Positions 43,691-52,367 of a stretch of DNA of 64,000 nt are shown here, piece by piece. Under the pieces are notes generated by a model. That model saw only the letters and a list, made by a program, of their open reading frames with translations, was not told the DNA's origin and ran no database searches. The stretch's first letter is position 1, and each line of letters opens with the position of its first letter. The translations under genes were made by a program, and so were the position numbers. The stretch lies in assembly GCF_025699295.1 (NCBI RefSeq), contig NZ_JAILWB010000008.1, forward strand, positions 1 to 64,000, given 5' to 3'. Source of the stretch: Hydrogenophaga sp. GTDB taxonomy: Bacteria > Pseudomonadota > Gammaproteobacteria > Burkholderiales > Burkholderiaceae_C.

Positions 43691-44367
43691 TTCGTCCTAT
43701 AGTTGAAGCTGTGGTTCCAGCAGCTGAGCTAGGTGACCAATTGTACGGAATGTGCAATTTATCACAATGAAAAATAGACCGGGATTTAAGTAGGTGCCGC
43801 GTTCGCATCGCCGTGCCAAGGGCGGTTCGTTCTTCGACGTCCTGTCCCGCAAGCTGGCCCAATGAAAAATTCCACCCCGCATACTGTATGTTAGTACAGT
43901 GCCTAATCAAGTCACTTTCCCGAAGTCATGCGCGTGACGTCGACCACGTTGGCCGTGGCGGCCGAGCGCTCCCTGCTGCGAGTCAGACGCCCCTTGTTGG
44001 CGATGTGCACACCAAGCAATTCAGGGGTGGTGACACGTGGGTCAAGGTACTGGCTTTTCAGCAGACCAACTGCGCGCCGGGCTCGATTGAGATGTCGACC
44101 CCAAAGTCAAAGAGTGCCCCGCCGAAACGGCGACCATGGTGCTCTCCGGTGTCGTTAGAGAGGACGACGCCGGGGTAGTCCAGGAGTGGAGGATCGAGGT
44201 GTCACCTCCGCCATCTGAAGCGCCCATTGGCAAGGCTGGATCAAGCCTGCTCGACGGTATGACCCAAGCACCTAGCTTGCCCCAATGGCGAAGCAGAATG
44301 CGCAAGCGTCCTACACGCGGAACCTACTGTGGTGGTCACCATGTATTTCCATTTCCATGGAGGCACC
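43691..44367. other. 677-base stretch with a LexA-type box and possible gene debris
   Basis: No complete gene is supported. On the plus strand 43797-43868 reads as a short coding-like tail ending KGGSFFDVLSRKLAQ and a stop, which may be the 3' end of a lost gene. A LexA-type box follows at 43884-43899. The rest up to the DUF2188 start has only short open frames. Confidence 0.45.
43884..43899. promoter_or_regulatory. LexA-type SOS box
   Basis: CTGTATGTTAGTACAG fits the CTG-N10-CAG rule for LexA sites, and the flanks extend it to ACTGTA-TGTTAG-TACAGT. No intact SOS gene begins just behind it; DUF2188 and Ku start about 470 bases to the right. It may have belonged to a mutagenesis cassette that has been lost. 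Confidence 0.6.
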
Positions 44368-44592
44368 ATGCAGAATTACCACATCAAGCCACATGACGGT
44401 CATTGGGATTTGACGAAGGAAGGCGCTGAGCGAGCGTCCATCTCTAAGCCCACGAAGGCGGAGATTCTGGCCGCGACTGAGGAGTTCATGTCTGAGAGGA
44501 CTGGCTCCGTCAAGATCCATCTTGCAAATGGGCGGATCGAGGAGGAACGCACCTACCCCCGCTCTGCCGACCCTCGACGGTCGAAGGGGTAG
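44368..44592 (+). CDS. DUF2188 small protein
   Basis: A 74-residue protein starting MQNYHIKPHDGHWDLTKEGA, the DUF2188 pattern (HIKPHDGxWDL, then ATEEFMSERTGSVKIHLANG and RIEEERTYPR). GGAGG precedes the start. DUF2188 proteins are frequent beside Ku and in mobile DNA, and their function is unknown. Five bases separate it from the Ku start, so the two are probably cotranscribed. Confidence 0.82.
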   Translation: MQNYHIKPHDGHWDLTKEGAERASISKPTKAEILAATEEFMSERTGSVKIHLANGRIEEERTYPRSADPRRSKG

Positions 44593-44596
44593 CAAG

Positions 44597-45526
44597 GTGG
44601 CAGCCAAGCCAAAGGTTGTCTCGAAGCCGGACCCCGACGCTGGCAAAGCGCCGACTTCCACCCGCTCGTTGTGGAAGGGGGCGATCAGTTTCGGCCTGGT
44701 ACACGTGCCGATTGCCCTGTTTTCGGCGACGGACGAGAGCGACCTCAACTTCAAGATGATTGACAAGCGCACCATGGACCCAGTGGGCTACAAGCGCATC
44801 AACAAGAAGTCCGGCAAAGAGGTCGCCACCACGGACATCGTCAAGGGCATCGAATGGGAAAACGGCCAGTTCGTCCTGCTGACCCCCGAGGAGATCGCGG
44901 CCGCCTACCCCAAGACCACCCAGACCATCGAAATCGAGTCGTTCATTCCGATCGACGAGATTCCATTCGTGTACCTGGAGAAGCCTTACTACACGGCACC
45001 GATCAACAAGGGCGCAAAGGTGTATGCACTGCTTCGAGAGGCCCTCGCGGAGTCCCGCATGGTCGGCGTCGCGAAGGTGGTCATTGCGAACAAACAGCAC
45101 TTGGCGTTGTTGATGCCCTGTGGGCCAGCACTGGTCTTGAACCTGCTGCGCTGGGGCGGCGAGATCCGATCCTGGCAGGCTCTGGAGCTGCCCCCTCAAG
45201 GTATCAAAGAAGCGGGTATTCGTGAGGCGGAGCTGAAAATGGCGAAGGCGCTCATTGAAGACATGTCCGCTCATTGGACCCCAGATCAGTTTCGGGACAC
45301 CTTCCACGAGCAAGTGATGAAGCTTGTCGAAGACAAGGCGAACGCAGGCCACATAGAACAGGTGGAAAAGATCGCCAGCGACGCCGCCAAAACCAGCAGC
45401 AACGTCGTGGACCTTACAGAACTGCTTTTGCGGAGCATGAAGTCGAAGGCGTCGTCGTCGGGTGCTATTGCGAAAAAGGCAATGACATCGAAAGCTCCGG
45501 CCACCAAGTCTCGCAAGGCGGCGTGA
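44597..45526 (+). CDS. ku: Non-homologous end-joining protein Ku
   Basis: A 309-residue bacterial Ku. The core begins SLWKGAISFGLVHVPIALFS and continues with IPFVYLEKPYYTAP, VIANKQHLALLMPCG and MAKALIEDM. The lysine/alanine-rich tail (KSKASSSGAIAKKAM...) is the usual DNA- or LigD-interacting extension. Ku binds double-strand ends and recruits LigD. The start is GTG 44597 with AAGGGG upstream; a longer form from 44522 would overlap DUF2188. No ligD is in the window. Confidence 0.93.
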   Translation: MAAKPKVVSKPDPDAGKAPTSTRSLWKGAISFGLVHVPIALFSATDESDLNFKMIDKRTMDPVGYKRINKKSGKEVATTDIVKGIEWENGQFVLLTPEEIAAAYPKTTQTIEIESFIPIDEIPFVYLEKPYYTAPINKGAKVYALLREALAESRMVGVAKVVIANKQHLALLMPCGPALVLNLLRWGGEIRSWQALELPPQGIKEAGIREAELKMAKALIEDMSAHWTPDQFRDTFHEQVMKLVEDKANAGHIEQVEKIASDAAKTSSNVVDLTELLLRSMKSKASSSGAIAKKAMTSKAPATKSRKAA

Positions 45527-45553
45527 CCGGCTTGATTGTCGAAGGAGTCTGCT

Positions 45554-45785
45554 ATGTGCTACTCGGCTCAGATCTGGGCGGACTGCAGACGGTACAAGCG
45601 CGCCTATAGCTCGGAGATCGACATCGCGACGTTCGCTGAGCTTTTCTGGTCGCGCCTGAGCGACTCCAAGATCATCATCCCCAAGGCGGCCGAGACGTCT
45701 TTCGATCATCCAACCAGTCCCGAAGAGCATCGCATCGTTGAACTGATCTATCGGCACAGAGAGGCTAAGGCCTGGCGATTGTCGT
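45554..45785 (+). pseudogene. Truncated SRAP (YedK/HMCES-like) gene
   Basis: Starts MCYSAQIWADCRRYKRAYSS with the catalytic Cys2, then FAELFWSRL and KIIIPKAAETSF, the first third of an SOS-associated SRAP protein, which forms a protective crosslink with abasic sites. The match ends at about 45785, and the remaining frame runs antisense into the HMG-CoA reductase gene. The C-terminal catalytic Glu/His part is missing, so it is a 3'-truncated relic marking a recombination junction. Confidence 0.78.
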
Positions 45786-45802
45786 GCAGTTGGCGAACTG
45801 GT

Positions 45803-47086
45803 CTACGTACGCCGCATTTCATCCAGCAACGCACTAGCTCGGTCAGTACGCACGTCGTTCTCACCTGCCATACGCCTTGCAATGACATCAATCTCTTTGC
45901 CGACTGCACCGGCGGTCAACGCAATATTGCGGGCATGGAGGGCCATGTGGCCGCGCTGTATTCCTTCGGTAGCGAGTGCTCGTAGCGCTCCGAGGTTCTG
46001 CGCAAGGCCCACCGCCACGGCAACTTCGCCCAACTGTTGGGCAGACTTGACACCCATGATCTTCAAGGCAAGTCGCGCCAGCGGATGTGTTTTCGTGGCA
46101 CCACCGACCAGACCAACGGGCATCGGCATCTCGATCGTGCCCACCAGGGCACCGCTCCTGTCTTTTTCCCAGGTGGTGAGGGAGGTATAGCGGCCACTTC
46201 GGCAGGCGTAGGCATGGGCACCCGCCTCTACCGCGCGCCAGTCGTTTCCAGTGGCCACGATGACGGGATCGATGCCATTCATGATGCCCTTGTTGTGCGT
46301 GGCAGCGCGGTAGGGGTCGACCGCAGCAAAGGTGTACGCATCCAACACGCCCTCCACAATTTCCTGACCACTGCGTTCGGCCGTCTTGAGCACCTCCGGT
46401 GTCAACCGCACACGGGCACGGGCCAGGCGCAGATCGGCCAGGTTCGACAGGATGCGCAGGCGCACGGTGCCGCCCGTGAGCTTCTCCACCAGGGGCGATA
46501 CCGCCTCGGCCATGGTGTTGACCGTGTTGGCCCCCATGGCGTCACGCACGTCGACGATGAGGTGCATCACGACCATGGGCCCCCGGGGCGTGTCCGGGAA
46601 AACATGGACCTCGATGTCGCGGCAGCCACCGCCCAGCGCGATGAGGATCTTGTCTCGGCTGTTCGCCACGGCCAGGATCTCGTCTCGGCCTTTCATGAGC
46701 GCCATGCGTGCGCCATAGGGATCGGTGACGCCCAGCACTTGCACCTGGGCACGCATCAGCGGCCCGGTGCTCGATGTTTCGAAGCCGCCGCATTCGCGCG
46801 CCAACCTGGCCATGAAGGACGCAGCGGCGACCACCGACGGCTCTTCGACGACCATCGGCACCAGCACATCCTTGCCGTTGATGCAGAAATTGCCAGCGAC
46901 GCCGAACGGCAGCTCGAACGTGCCGATGACGTTCTCGATCATGCCGTTGGCGAGCTCCATTCCCAGCGCGCCGGGCTGTGCGAGAAGCTCGTGCTCTTCT
47001 GGCGACAGGTTCGCGATGCGGGCCACGTGCGCGGCACGCTGGGCAGGTGTGAGCGAGCGGAAGTGGGGCAAGCGCGAATCGACCAT
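45803..47086 (-). CDS. mvaA: Class II HMG-CoA reductase (catabolic)
   Basis: A 427-residue NAD-type HMG-CoA reductase, closely resembling mvaA of Pseudomonas mevalonii. The catalytic residues are in place: Glu in [14 protein letters not shown], Lys and Asp in [20 protein letters not shown], and His in [12 protein letters not shown]. In mevalonate-degrading bacteria it oxidises mevalonate to HMG-CoA. The next steps, HMG-CoA lyase and acetoacetate activation, would need a lyase not present here and the CoA-transferase encoded just upstream. It is the last gene of the eleven-gene minus-strand series. Confidence 0.95.
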   Translation of the reverse strand: MVDSRLPHFRSLTPAQRAAHVARIANLSPEEHELLAQPGALGMELANGMIENVIGTFELPFGVAGNFCINGKDVLVPMVVEEPSVVAAASFMARLARECGGFETSSTGPLMRAQVQVLGVTDPYGARMALMKGRDEILAVANSRDKILIALGGGCRDIEVHVFPDTPRGPMVVMHLIVDVRDAMGANTVNTMAEAVSPLVEKLTGGTVRLRILSNLADLRLARARVRLTPEVLKTAERSGQEIVEGVLDAYTFAAVDPYRAATHNKGIMNGIDPVIVATGNDWRAVEAGAHAYACRSGRYTSLTTWEKDRSGALVGTIEMPMPVGLVGGATKTHPLARLALKIMGVKSAQQLGEVAVAVGLAQNLGALRALATEGIQRGHMALHARNIALTAGAVGKEIDVIARRMAGENDVRTDRASALLDEMRRT

Positions 47087-47110
47087 GGGTTTTCTTTCTG
47101 GAACAGGAAC

Positions 47111-47782
47111 TTACCGTGATGCCGACTGCAAGCGCAGAGCGGGAGATATCTGCAGGGTGGCATCCGTCGCTTCAATGACCTCCTCGAGGCTCACATGCGG
47201 CGCGAGCTCTTTCAGCAGCAACCCCGTGGAGATGGGTTGGATGACGGCAAGCTCGGTCACGATCAGATCCACACGGCGAATGGAGGTGATGGGCAACGTG
47301 CACCGCCTCACGATCTTCGAACCCGTGTTCGAGCGGTGCGTCATGGCAACGATCACCCGCCGTGCGCCAGTCACCAGGTCCATCGCGCCACCCATGCCAG
47401 GAACCATCTTTCCGGGAACCATCCAGTTGGCGAGCTGGCCCGCCTCGTCCACTTCGAGCCCACCCAGCACGGTCACATCAAGATGCCCGCCGCGGATTAG
47501 TCCAAACGAGAACGCCGAATCGAAAGCACTTGCACCGGGCATCGCGCCAACGGGCCGTCCACCCGCGTCGGTCAGGCTCGCATCCTCGAACCCTTCACCC
47601 GGCAACGGGCTCATGCCCATGATCCCGTTCTCGGAGTGAAAGTGGACGCGGATTGACTTTGGGATGTGCGCCGCTACCAGCGTGGGCAAACCGATGCCCA
47701 GGTTGACGCGATCACCGTCGTGAAGCTCCTGGGCCACGCGCTTCGCGATCACCTCCTTGGCTGTGTTGTCCGGGCCCGTCAT
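47111..47782 (-). CDS. 3-oxoacid CoA-transferase subunit B
   Basis: A 223-residue CoA-transferase beta subunit with NLGIGLPTLVA, the active Glu in HSENGIMGM, and GGAMDLVTGARRVIVAM. With subunit A it transfers CoA from a donor such as succinyl-CoA to acetoacetate or a related acid. It overlaps subunit A by four bases (ATGA) and precedes mvaA. Confidence 0.93.
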   Translation of the reverse strand: MTGPDNTAKEVIAKRVAQELHDGDRVNLGIGLPTLVAAHIPKSIRVHFHSENGIMGMSPLPGEGFEDASLTDAGGRPVGAMPGASAFDSAFSFGLIRGGHLDVTVLGGLEVDEAGQLANWMVPGKMVPGMGGAMDLVTGARRVIVAMTHRSNTGSKIVRRCTLPITSIRRVDLIVTELAVIQPISTGLLLKELAPHVSLEEVIEATDATLQISPALRLQSASR

Positions 47783-48435
47783 GGCAAGACCTTCCTGACC
47801 AGATAACGCACCAGAACACCGGGTGTGATCACCACGTCCGGAGCAATGGAGCCGACCGGAACGATCTGCTCGGCTTCCGCCACGGTTGTCTCTGCGGCCA
47901 GCGCCATGAGCGGATTGAAGTTTCTCGACGTCAGTGCGTACTCGAGGTTGCCGTCGTAGTCGGCCCGCCTGGCCGCAATCAGCGCAAAGTCTGCCTTGAG
48001 CGCCGTCTCCACCAGGTACACCCGGCCATCCACTTCGTGCGTCTGCTTTCCTTCAGCCACCAGCGTGCCAACACCCGTTGGCGTCAGCACCCCGCCAAGC
48101 CCGAATCCGCCCGCGCGGATGCGTTCGGCCAACGTCCCCTGCGGCACCAGTTCAACGTCCAGGGCGCCTTCAATCATGAGTTTCTGGGTGCACGGATTGG
48201 TGCCGATGTGGCTCGTCACGACCTTTCTCACCAGTCCAGCGTCTATCAACTTCCCGATGCCCACTGCGGGTCTGGCCGTGTCATTGGCGATGACGGTGAG
48301 AAACCTTTTCTTCTGCCTCACCAGTTCATCGATCAGGCTGTGCGGGCTGCCACCGCCCATGAAGCCTCCGATCATGAGGGTGGCTTCGTCGCCGATCCGT
48401 GCCACCACATCGGCAACGGGCGAGGTGTTCTTCAT
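47779..48435 (-). CDS. 3-oxoacid CoA-transferase subunit A
   Basis: A 218-residue alpha subunit: DEATLMIGGFMGGGSPHSLI, GLVRKVVTSHIGTNP and GTLVAEGKQTHEVDGRVYL are family landmarks. It pairs with the downstream beta subunit. The start overlaps the livM stop as ATGA, tying the CoA-transferase to the transporter genes. Confidence 0.93.
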   Translation of the reverse strand: MKNTSPVADVVARIGDEATLMIGGFMGGGSPHSLIDELVRQKKRFLTVIANDTARPAVGIGKLIDAGLVRKVVTSHIGTNPCTQKLMIEGALDVELVPQGTLAERIRAGGFGLGGVLTPTGVGTLVAEGKQTHEVDGRVYLVETALKADFALIAARRADYDGNLEYALTSRNFNPLMALAAETTVAEAEQIVPVGSIAPDVVITPGVLVRYLVRKVLP

Positions 48436-49454
48436 GGTTTCGCCTGCGTGGAATTCCCCGTGGTCGAAGCCCCCCGCTGAATCACCCTTCTCAGCAAGGA
48501 TTCGAGTTCACCCATGACGCCTCGCCTGAACGCCAGCACGCACAGCACAAAGATGAGCCCGGTGACGATCGTGACCGACTCGCCCAGCGACCGGAACCAT
48601 TCCACCTGAAAGACGGATGCGAGCGTGGCACCCAGTTCGCCCAGCTTGTTCTCCAGCGCAACGATCACGGCGGCGCCGACCAGGGGGCCCGAGAACATGC
48701 CCAGACCGCCCACAAGCGTCATCAGCACGACCGAGCCCGACGTCGACCAATGCACATCCGTCAGCGTCGCAAAGCCGAGGATCAAGGTCTTCAACGAGCC
48801 GGCCAGGCCAGCAAGCGCAGCGGAGAGCACGAAGGCAAGCAGTTTGAAACGGGCCACGTCATAGCCGAGCGATATGGCCCGAGGCTCGTTCTCCTTGATG
48901 CCCTTGAGCACCTGGCCGAATGGAGAATTCACGATGCGCCAGATCAAGGCAAGCGCCGCCACCACGATGGTCAGGGTGAGGTAGTACATGGTCGTGTCCG
49001 AACCAAGTTCCAGTGCACCGAAAAGGCTCCCGCGGGGCACGCCCTGCAGGCCGTCTTCTCCGCCGGTGAACCTGGCCTGGAGCGCAAAGAAATAGACCAT
49101 CTGCGCCAGCGCGAGCGTGATCATCGCGAAATAGATCCCCTGGCGCCGGATGGCCAGCATGCCGAACACCCAGCCCAGCACGCCACCGATAAGCACACCA
49201 GCCAGAAGACCCAGTTCCGGCGTGAGCCCCCAGACCTTCACTACGTGTCCCGTGACGTACGCTGCGGCGCCGAAGAAGGCCGCGTGCCCGAAGGAGAGCA
49301 GGCCGGTGTAGCCCAGAAGCAGGTTGAATGACGCTGCGAAGAGTGCAAAGCACATCAGCTTCATCAGAAGAACCGGATACGCACCCGCATGCGGCGCAAA
49401 AATCAGCGCGAGAAGAAGGACGCCGTAGAGCGCCCCGGTGTAGCGTTTGTTCAT
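48432..49454 (-). CDS. Branched-chain-type ABC permease LivM
   Basis: A 340-residue inner-membrane permease with many hydrophobic helices. The conserved FNLLLGYTGLLSFGHAAFFG segment and the EAA-like region (IKENEPRAISLGYDVARFKL) define LivM. It works with LivH, LivG, LivF and the binding protein encoded upstream. The substrate is likely a carboxylic acid or amide rather than an amino acid, given the neighbours. Confidence 0.93.
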   Translation of the reverse strand: MNKRYTGALYGVLLLALIFAPHAGAYPVLLMKLMCFALFAASFNLLLGYTGLLSFGHAAFFGAAAYVTGHVVKVWGLTPELGLLAGVLIGGVLGWVFGMLAIRRQGIYFAMITLALAQMVYFFALQARFTGGEDGLQGVPRGSLFGALELGSDTTMYYLTLTIVVAALALIWRIVNSPFGQVLKGIKENEPRAISLGYDVARFKLLAFVLSAALAGLAGSLKTLILGFATLTDVHWSTSGSVVLMTLVGGLGMFSGPLVGAAVIVALENKLGELGATLASVFQVEWFRSLGESVTIVTGLIFVLCVLAFRRGVMGELESLLRRVIQRGASTTGNSTQAKP

Positions 49455-49458
49455 GAAA

Positions 49459-50343
49459 TCACCTTTCCTTTCCGAAGAGGCCCGCGGGTCGAATCACCAG
49501 CACGGCCACCATGAGCAGGAACACCACGGTGGAAGACGCCTCTGGATAGATGACTTTTGTCAAACCTTCGATCACGCCAAGCCCGAGGCCCGTGAGGATC
49601 GAGCCCATGATCGAGCCCATTCCGCCGATCACGACGACGGCAAAAACCGTGATGATCAAGTTCTGCCCCATCAGGGGCGAGACTTGCATGATGGGCGCGG
49701 CGAGCACCCCCGCAAGCGCCGCCAGAGCCACGCCAAAGGCGTAGGTCAGGGTGATCATCAAGGGCACGTTGATACCGAAGGCTTGTACCAACTTGGGGTT
49801 CTCGGTGCCCGCCCGCAGATACGCACCCAGCCTCGTGCGCTCGATCACGAACCATGTTCCGAAGCATGCAGCCAGAGATGCGACGACGACCCATGCGCGG
49901 TAGTTCGGAAGGATCATGAAACCCAGGTCGGTTGCACCCGTCAGCAGATCGGGCGTCTGGTACGACAAGCCCGATACACCGTAGATCGAGCGAAGCACGC
50001 CCTCCATCAAGAGCGTCAAACCCAGGGTCAGCAGCAGGCCATACAAGTGATCCAGCTTGTAGATCCACTGCAGAAGCGAACGCTCGATCAGGACCCCGAT
50101 CAGTGCCGCCGCCACGGGCGCTGCGAGCAGCATTGGCCAGTAGCCGATGCCGAGGTAGTTGCCCCCCATCCAGGTGAGCATCGCGCCCAACATGAAGAAC
50201 GCACCGTGCGCAAAGTTGATCACGTTGAGGAGGCCGAAAATCACGGCCAGCCCCAGGCTGAGAATGGCGTAGAACGAGCCGTTGACGAGGCCCAGCAACA
50301 GCTGGCTCAGCAAGGCGGGCAACGGAATGTCGAACAGGGACAT
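49459..50343 (-). CDS. Branched-chain-type ABC permease LivH
   Basis: A 294-residue permease. GLVNGSFYAILSLGLAVIFG followed by LLNVINFAHGAFFMLGA is the LivH signature; the C-terminal half holds the coupling region (AGTENPKLVQAFGINV). It ends four bases before livM. Standard length. Confidence 0.94.
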   Translation of the reverse strand: MSLFDIPLPALLSQLLLGLVNGSFYAILSLGLAVIFGLLNVINFAHGAFFMLGAMLTWMGGNYLGIGYWPMLLAAPVAAALIGVLIERSLLQWIYKLDHLYGLLLTLGLTLLMEGVLRSIYGVSGLSYQTPDLLTGATDLGFMILPNYRAWVVVASLAACFGTWFVIERTRLGAYLRAGTENPKLVQAFGINVPLMITLTYAFGVALAALAGVLAAPIMQVSPLMGQNLIITVFAVVVIGGMGSIMGSILTGLGLGVIEGLTKVIYPEASSTVVFLLMVAVLVIRPAGLFGKER

Positions 50344-50369
50344 GGTGTTTACTCGGTACTTTCGAGACG

Positions 50370-51080
50370 TCAGACGCCCAGCAGTTCGTTGAGGATCGGC
50401 ATCTTCGCGTTGAGATCGCTCGCGTTGAACGCCTCGACCATGCGGCCGTGCTCCATCACGTAGAAGCGGTCCGCGAGCGGGGCCGCGAAGCGGAAGTTCT
50501 GTTCGACCATCACCACCGTGTAGCCCTTGCCACGCAGGGTCTGGATCATGCGGGCCAGCGCCTGCACGATCACCGGCGCAAGCCCTTCGGATATCTCGTC
50601 CAGCAGCAGCAGCCGCGCACCCGTGCGCAAGATGCGCGCAACGGCAAGCATCTGCTGCTCACCACCCGACAGGCGCGTGCCCTGGCTGTGGCGTCGATCG
50701 GCCAGGTTCGGAAACATGTCATAGATCTCTTCTATCGACATGCCCTCGCCAACGCCTTTGAGCTTCGGCGGAAGGAGCAAGTTTTCCTCGCAAGACAGGC
50801 TGGAAAATATGCCTCTTTCTTCCGGGCAATAACCGATTCCGTGATGGGCGATGCGGTGTGTGGCCATCGAGATGGTCTCGACGCCATGGACCTTGATGCT
50901 GCCCTTGCGCGTGCCCGTGAGGCCGAGCACTGCGCGCATCGTCGAGGTTCTGCCCGCGCCATTGCGGCCCAACAACGTAACAACTTCGCCCGGCTGCACG
51001 ATCATGTCCACGCCATGCAATACGTGCGATTCGCCGTACCAGGCCTGCAGGCCCTTGATTTCAAGTGCGGGTATCGCCAT
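50370..51080 (-). CDS. ABC ATPase LivF with Arg in the Walker A motif
   Basis: A 236-residue LivF ATPase: Walker A reads GRNGAGRTST, signature LSGGEQQMLAVAR, Walker B LLLLDEISEGLAP, and H-loop VMVEQNF. The invariant Walker A lysine is Arg44 (codon AGA), which in most ABC proteins abolishes or strongly lowers ATP hydrolysis. LivG has a normal lysine. The other motifs are intact, so it may still bind ATP. It overlaps livG by one base (TGATG). Confidence 0.92.
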   Translation of the reverse strand: MAIPALEIKGLQAWYGESHVLHGVDMIVQPGEVVTLLGRNGAGRTSTMRAVLGLTGTRKGSIKVHGVETISMATHRIAHHGIGYCPEERGIFSSLSCEENLLLPPKLKGVGEGMSIEEIYDMFPNLADRRHSQGTRLSGGEQQMLAVARILRTGARLLLLDEISEGLAPVIVQALARMIQTLRGKGYTVVMVEQNFRFAAPLADRFYVMEHGRMVEAFNASDLNAKMPILNELLGV

Positions 51081-51859
51081 CAGTGAGCCCCTTGCAACGG
51101 ATCATTGGTGGTTCCCATATAGGCTTCCATCACCATCGGGTTCTTCGAAACTTCCGTGTAGGGCCCTTCGGCGAGCACAGCGCCACGTTGAAGCACGGTG
51201 ATCGTGTCGGCTATGGTCGAGACCACGCTCATGTTGTGTTCCACCATCAAAATGGTGCGGCCGGCCGATACCCGCTTGATGAGTTCGGCGACGCGGTGCA
51301 CATCCTCGTGACCCATGCCCTGCGTCGGTTCATCGAGCAGCATCAGCTCGGGGTCCATGGCAAGCGTGGTGGCGATCTCCAGAGCGCGTTTTCGGCCATA
51401 TGGAAGGTTCACTGTCAGTTCGTTCGCCACGTCGTTAAGGCCGACTTCGGCCAGTAGCGCGATGGCTCGGTCGTTGAGGGGTGCGAGTGTCTTCTCGCTT
51501 TTCCAGAAGTGATACGACGTACCAAGTGCGCGCTGTAGGCCAAGGCGCACATTCTCGAGCGGGGTGAGATGGGGGAAAACGGCGGAGATCTGAAACGAAC
51601 GGATGATGCCGCGCCGAGCGATTTGCGCCGGTCGTTCCCCGGTGATGTCCTGACCGTTGAACAGGATGGCGCCCGAAGTCGGCTCCAGGAACTTGGTCAG
51701 CAGGTTGAAGCAGGTCGTCTTGCCAGCCCCGTTGGGCCCGATCAGCGCATGGATGGATCCCCGTACAACCGAGAGATCCACCTTGCTGACAGCGGTGAAG
51801 CCCTTGAACTCCTTGCTGAGCTGGTGAGTCTGGAGGATTAGGTCGGCAGAGTCATGCAT
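51080..51859 (-). CDS. ABC ATPase LivG
   Basis: A 259-residue ATPase with a normal Walker A (GPNGAGKTTCFNLL), a signature that reads LPYGRKRALEIATTLA, Walker B (ELMLLDEPTQGMG) and H-loop (ILMVEHNM). The LivG-type insert (LTKFLEPTSGAILFNGQDIT) is present. The start at 51859 overlaps the thioesterase end by 8 bases; a longer frame starting at 51946 is not supported. Confidence 0.93.
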   Translation of the reverse strand: MHDSADLILQTHQLSKEFKGFTAVSKVDLSVVRGSIHALIGPNGAGKTTCFNLLTKFLEPTSGAILFNGQDITGERPAQIARRGIIRSFQISAVFPHLTPLENVRLGLQRALGTSYHFWKSEKTLAPLNDRAIALLAEVGLNDVANELTVNLPYGRKRALEIATTLAMDPELMLLDEPTQGMGHEDVHRVAELIKRVSAGRTILMVEHNMSVVSTIADTITVLQRGAVLAEGPYTEVSKNPMVMEAYMGTTNDPLQGAH

Positions 51860-52367
51860 GGGTGGCCGATCGGGCTGCAGGTGCGCAGCATTGGAGGTAA
51901 CGAACATGTCCGCTGGGGAGGGGGACGGAAGCGTGTTGCCGCGCACAGCTCTCGATGCGTGCGCGTTTCGCGTCCGCCAGGGGCGTGGCCTTGCGGTCGG
52001 TCAGGTTCACATGGACGGTGAGTTGCTCGAAGGTCGCAGCGACCCGGTTGCGCGCGTCGTCCAGCATCTCGCAAAGCACGAGCAGTCGAACGCGGTCCAC
52101 CTGCAACACGCGCATCCGGATCCGCAACGCATCCGCCTGCTTCAGTTCTGATTGATATTGCACGTGCGCGCCCACCACGAAGATTCCGCATCCGGACTCT
52201 CGCGTGTGCGTGCGACCGACACCGATCGCCTCCATGAGGTTGAAGCTCTCGTCCACGAACACACTGAAGTAGCGGCTTGCGTTCATATGTCCGTATAAAT
52301 CGATCCATTCTGGTTTTACGGTGAGAAGCCCAGAGTGAAGCAACGGTTCGTGCGCCGCCATCATCAT
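51852..52367 (-). CDS. Hotdog-fold acyl-CoA thioesterase
   Basis: A 171-residue thioesterase of the 4-hydroxybenzoyl-CoA type. The active-site helix region reads EWIDLYGHMNASRYFSVFVD, with the Asp and His expected. It hydrolyses an acyl-CoA, perhaps to recycle CoA in this pathway. Three ATG codons lie in a row at the start; the first, 52367, overlaps the SDR stop as ATGA. The Cys-rich tail (YLQCCAPAARSATHA) is not typical and may be an extension from the overlap with livG. Confidence 0.83.
   Translation of the reverse strand: MMMAAHEPLLHSGLLTVKPEWIDLYGHMNASRYFSVFVDESFNLMEAIGVGRTHTRESGCGIFVVGAHVQYQSELKQADALRIRMRVLQVDRVRLLVLCEMLDDARNRVAATFEQLTVHVNLTDRKATPLADAKRARIESCARQHASVPLPSGHVRYLQCCAPAARSATHA

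Noticed and set aside
45954..47119. Long plus-strand frames opposite mvaA
   Set aside because: mvaA has every catalytic residue of class II HMG-CoA reductase; the opposite frames have no domain.
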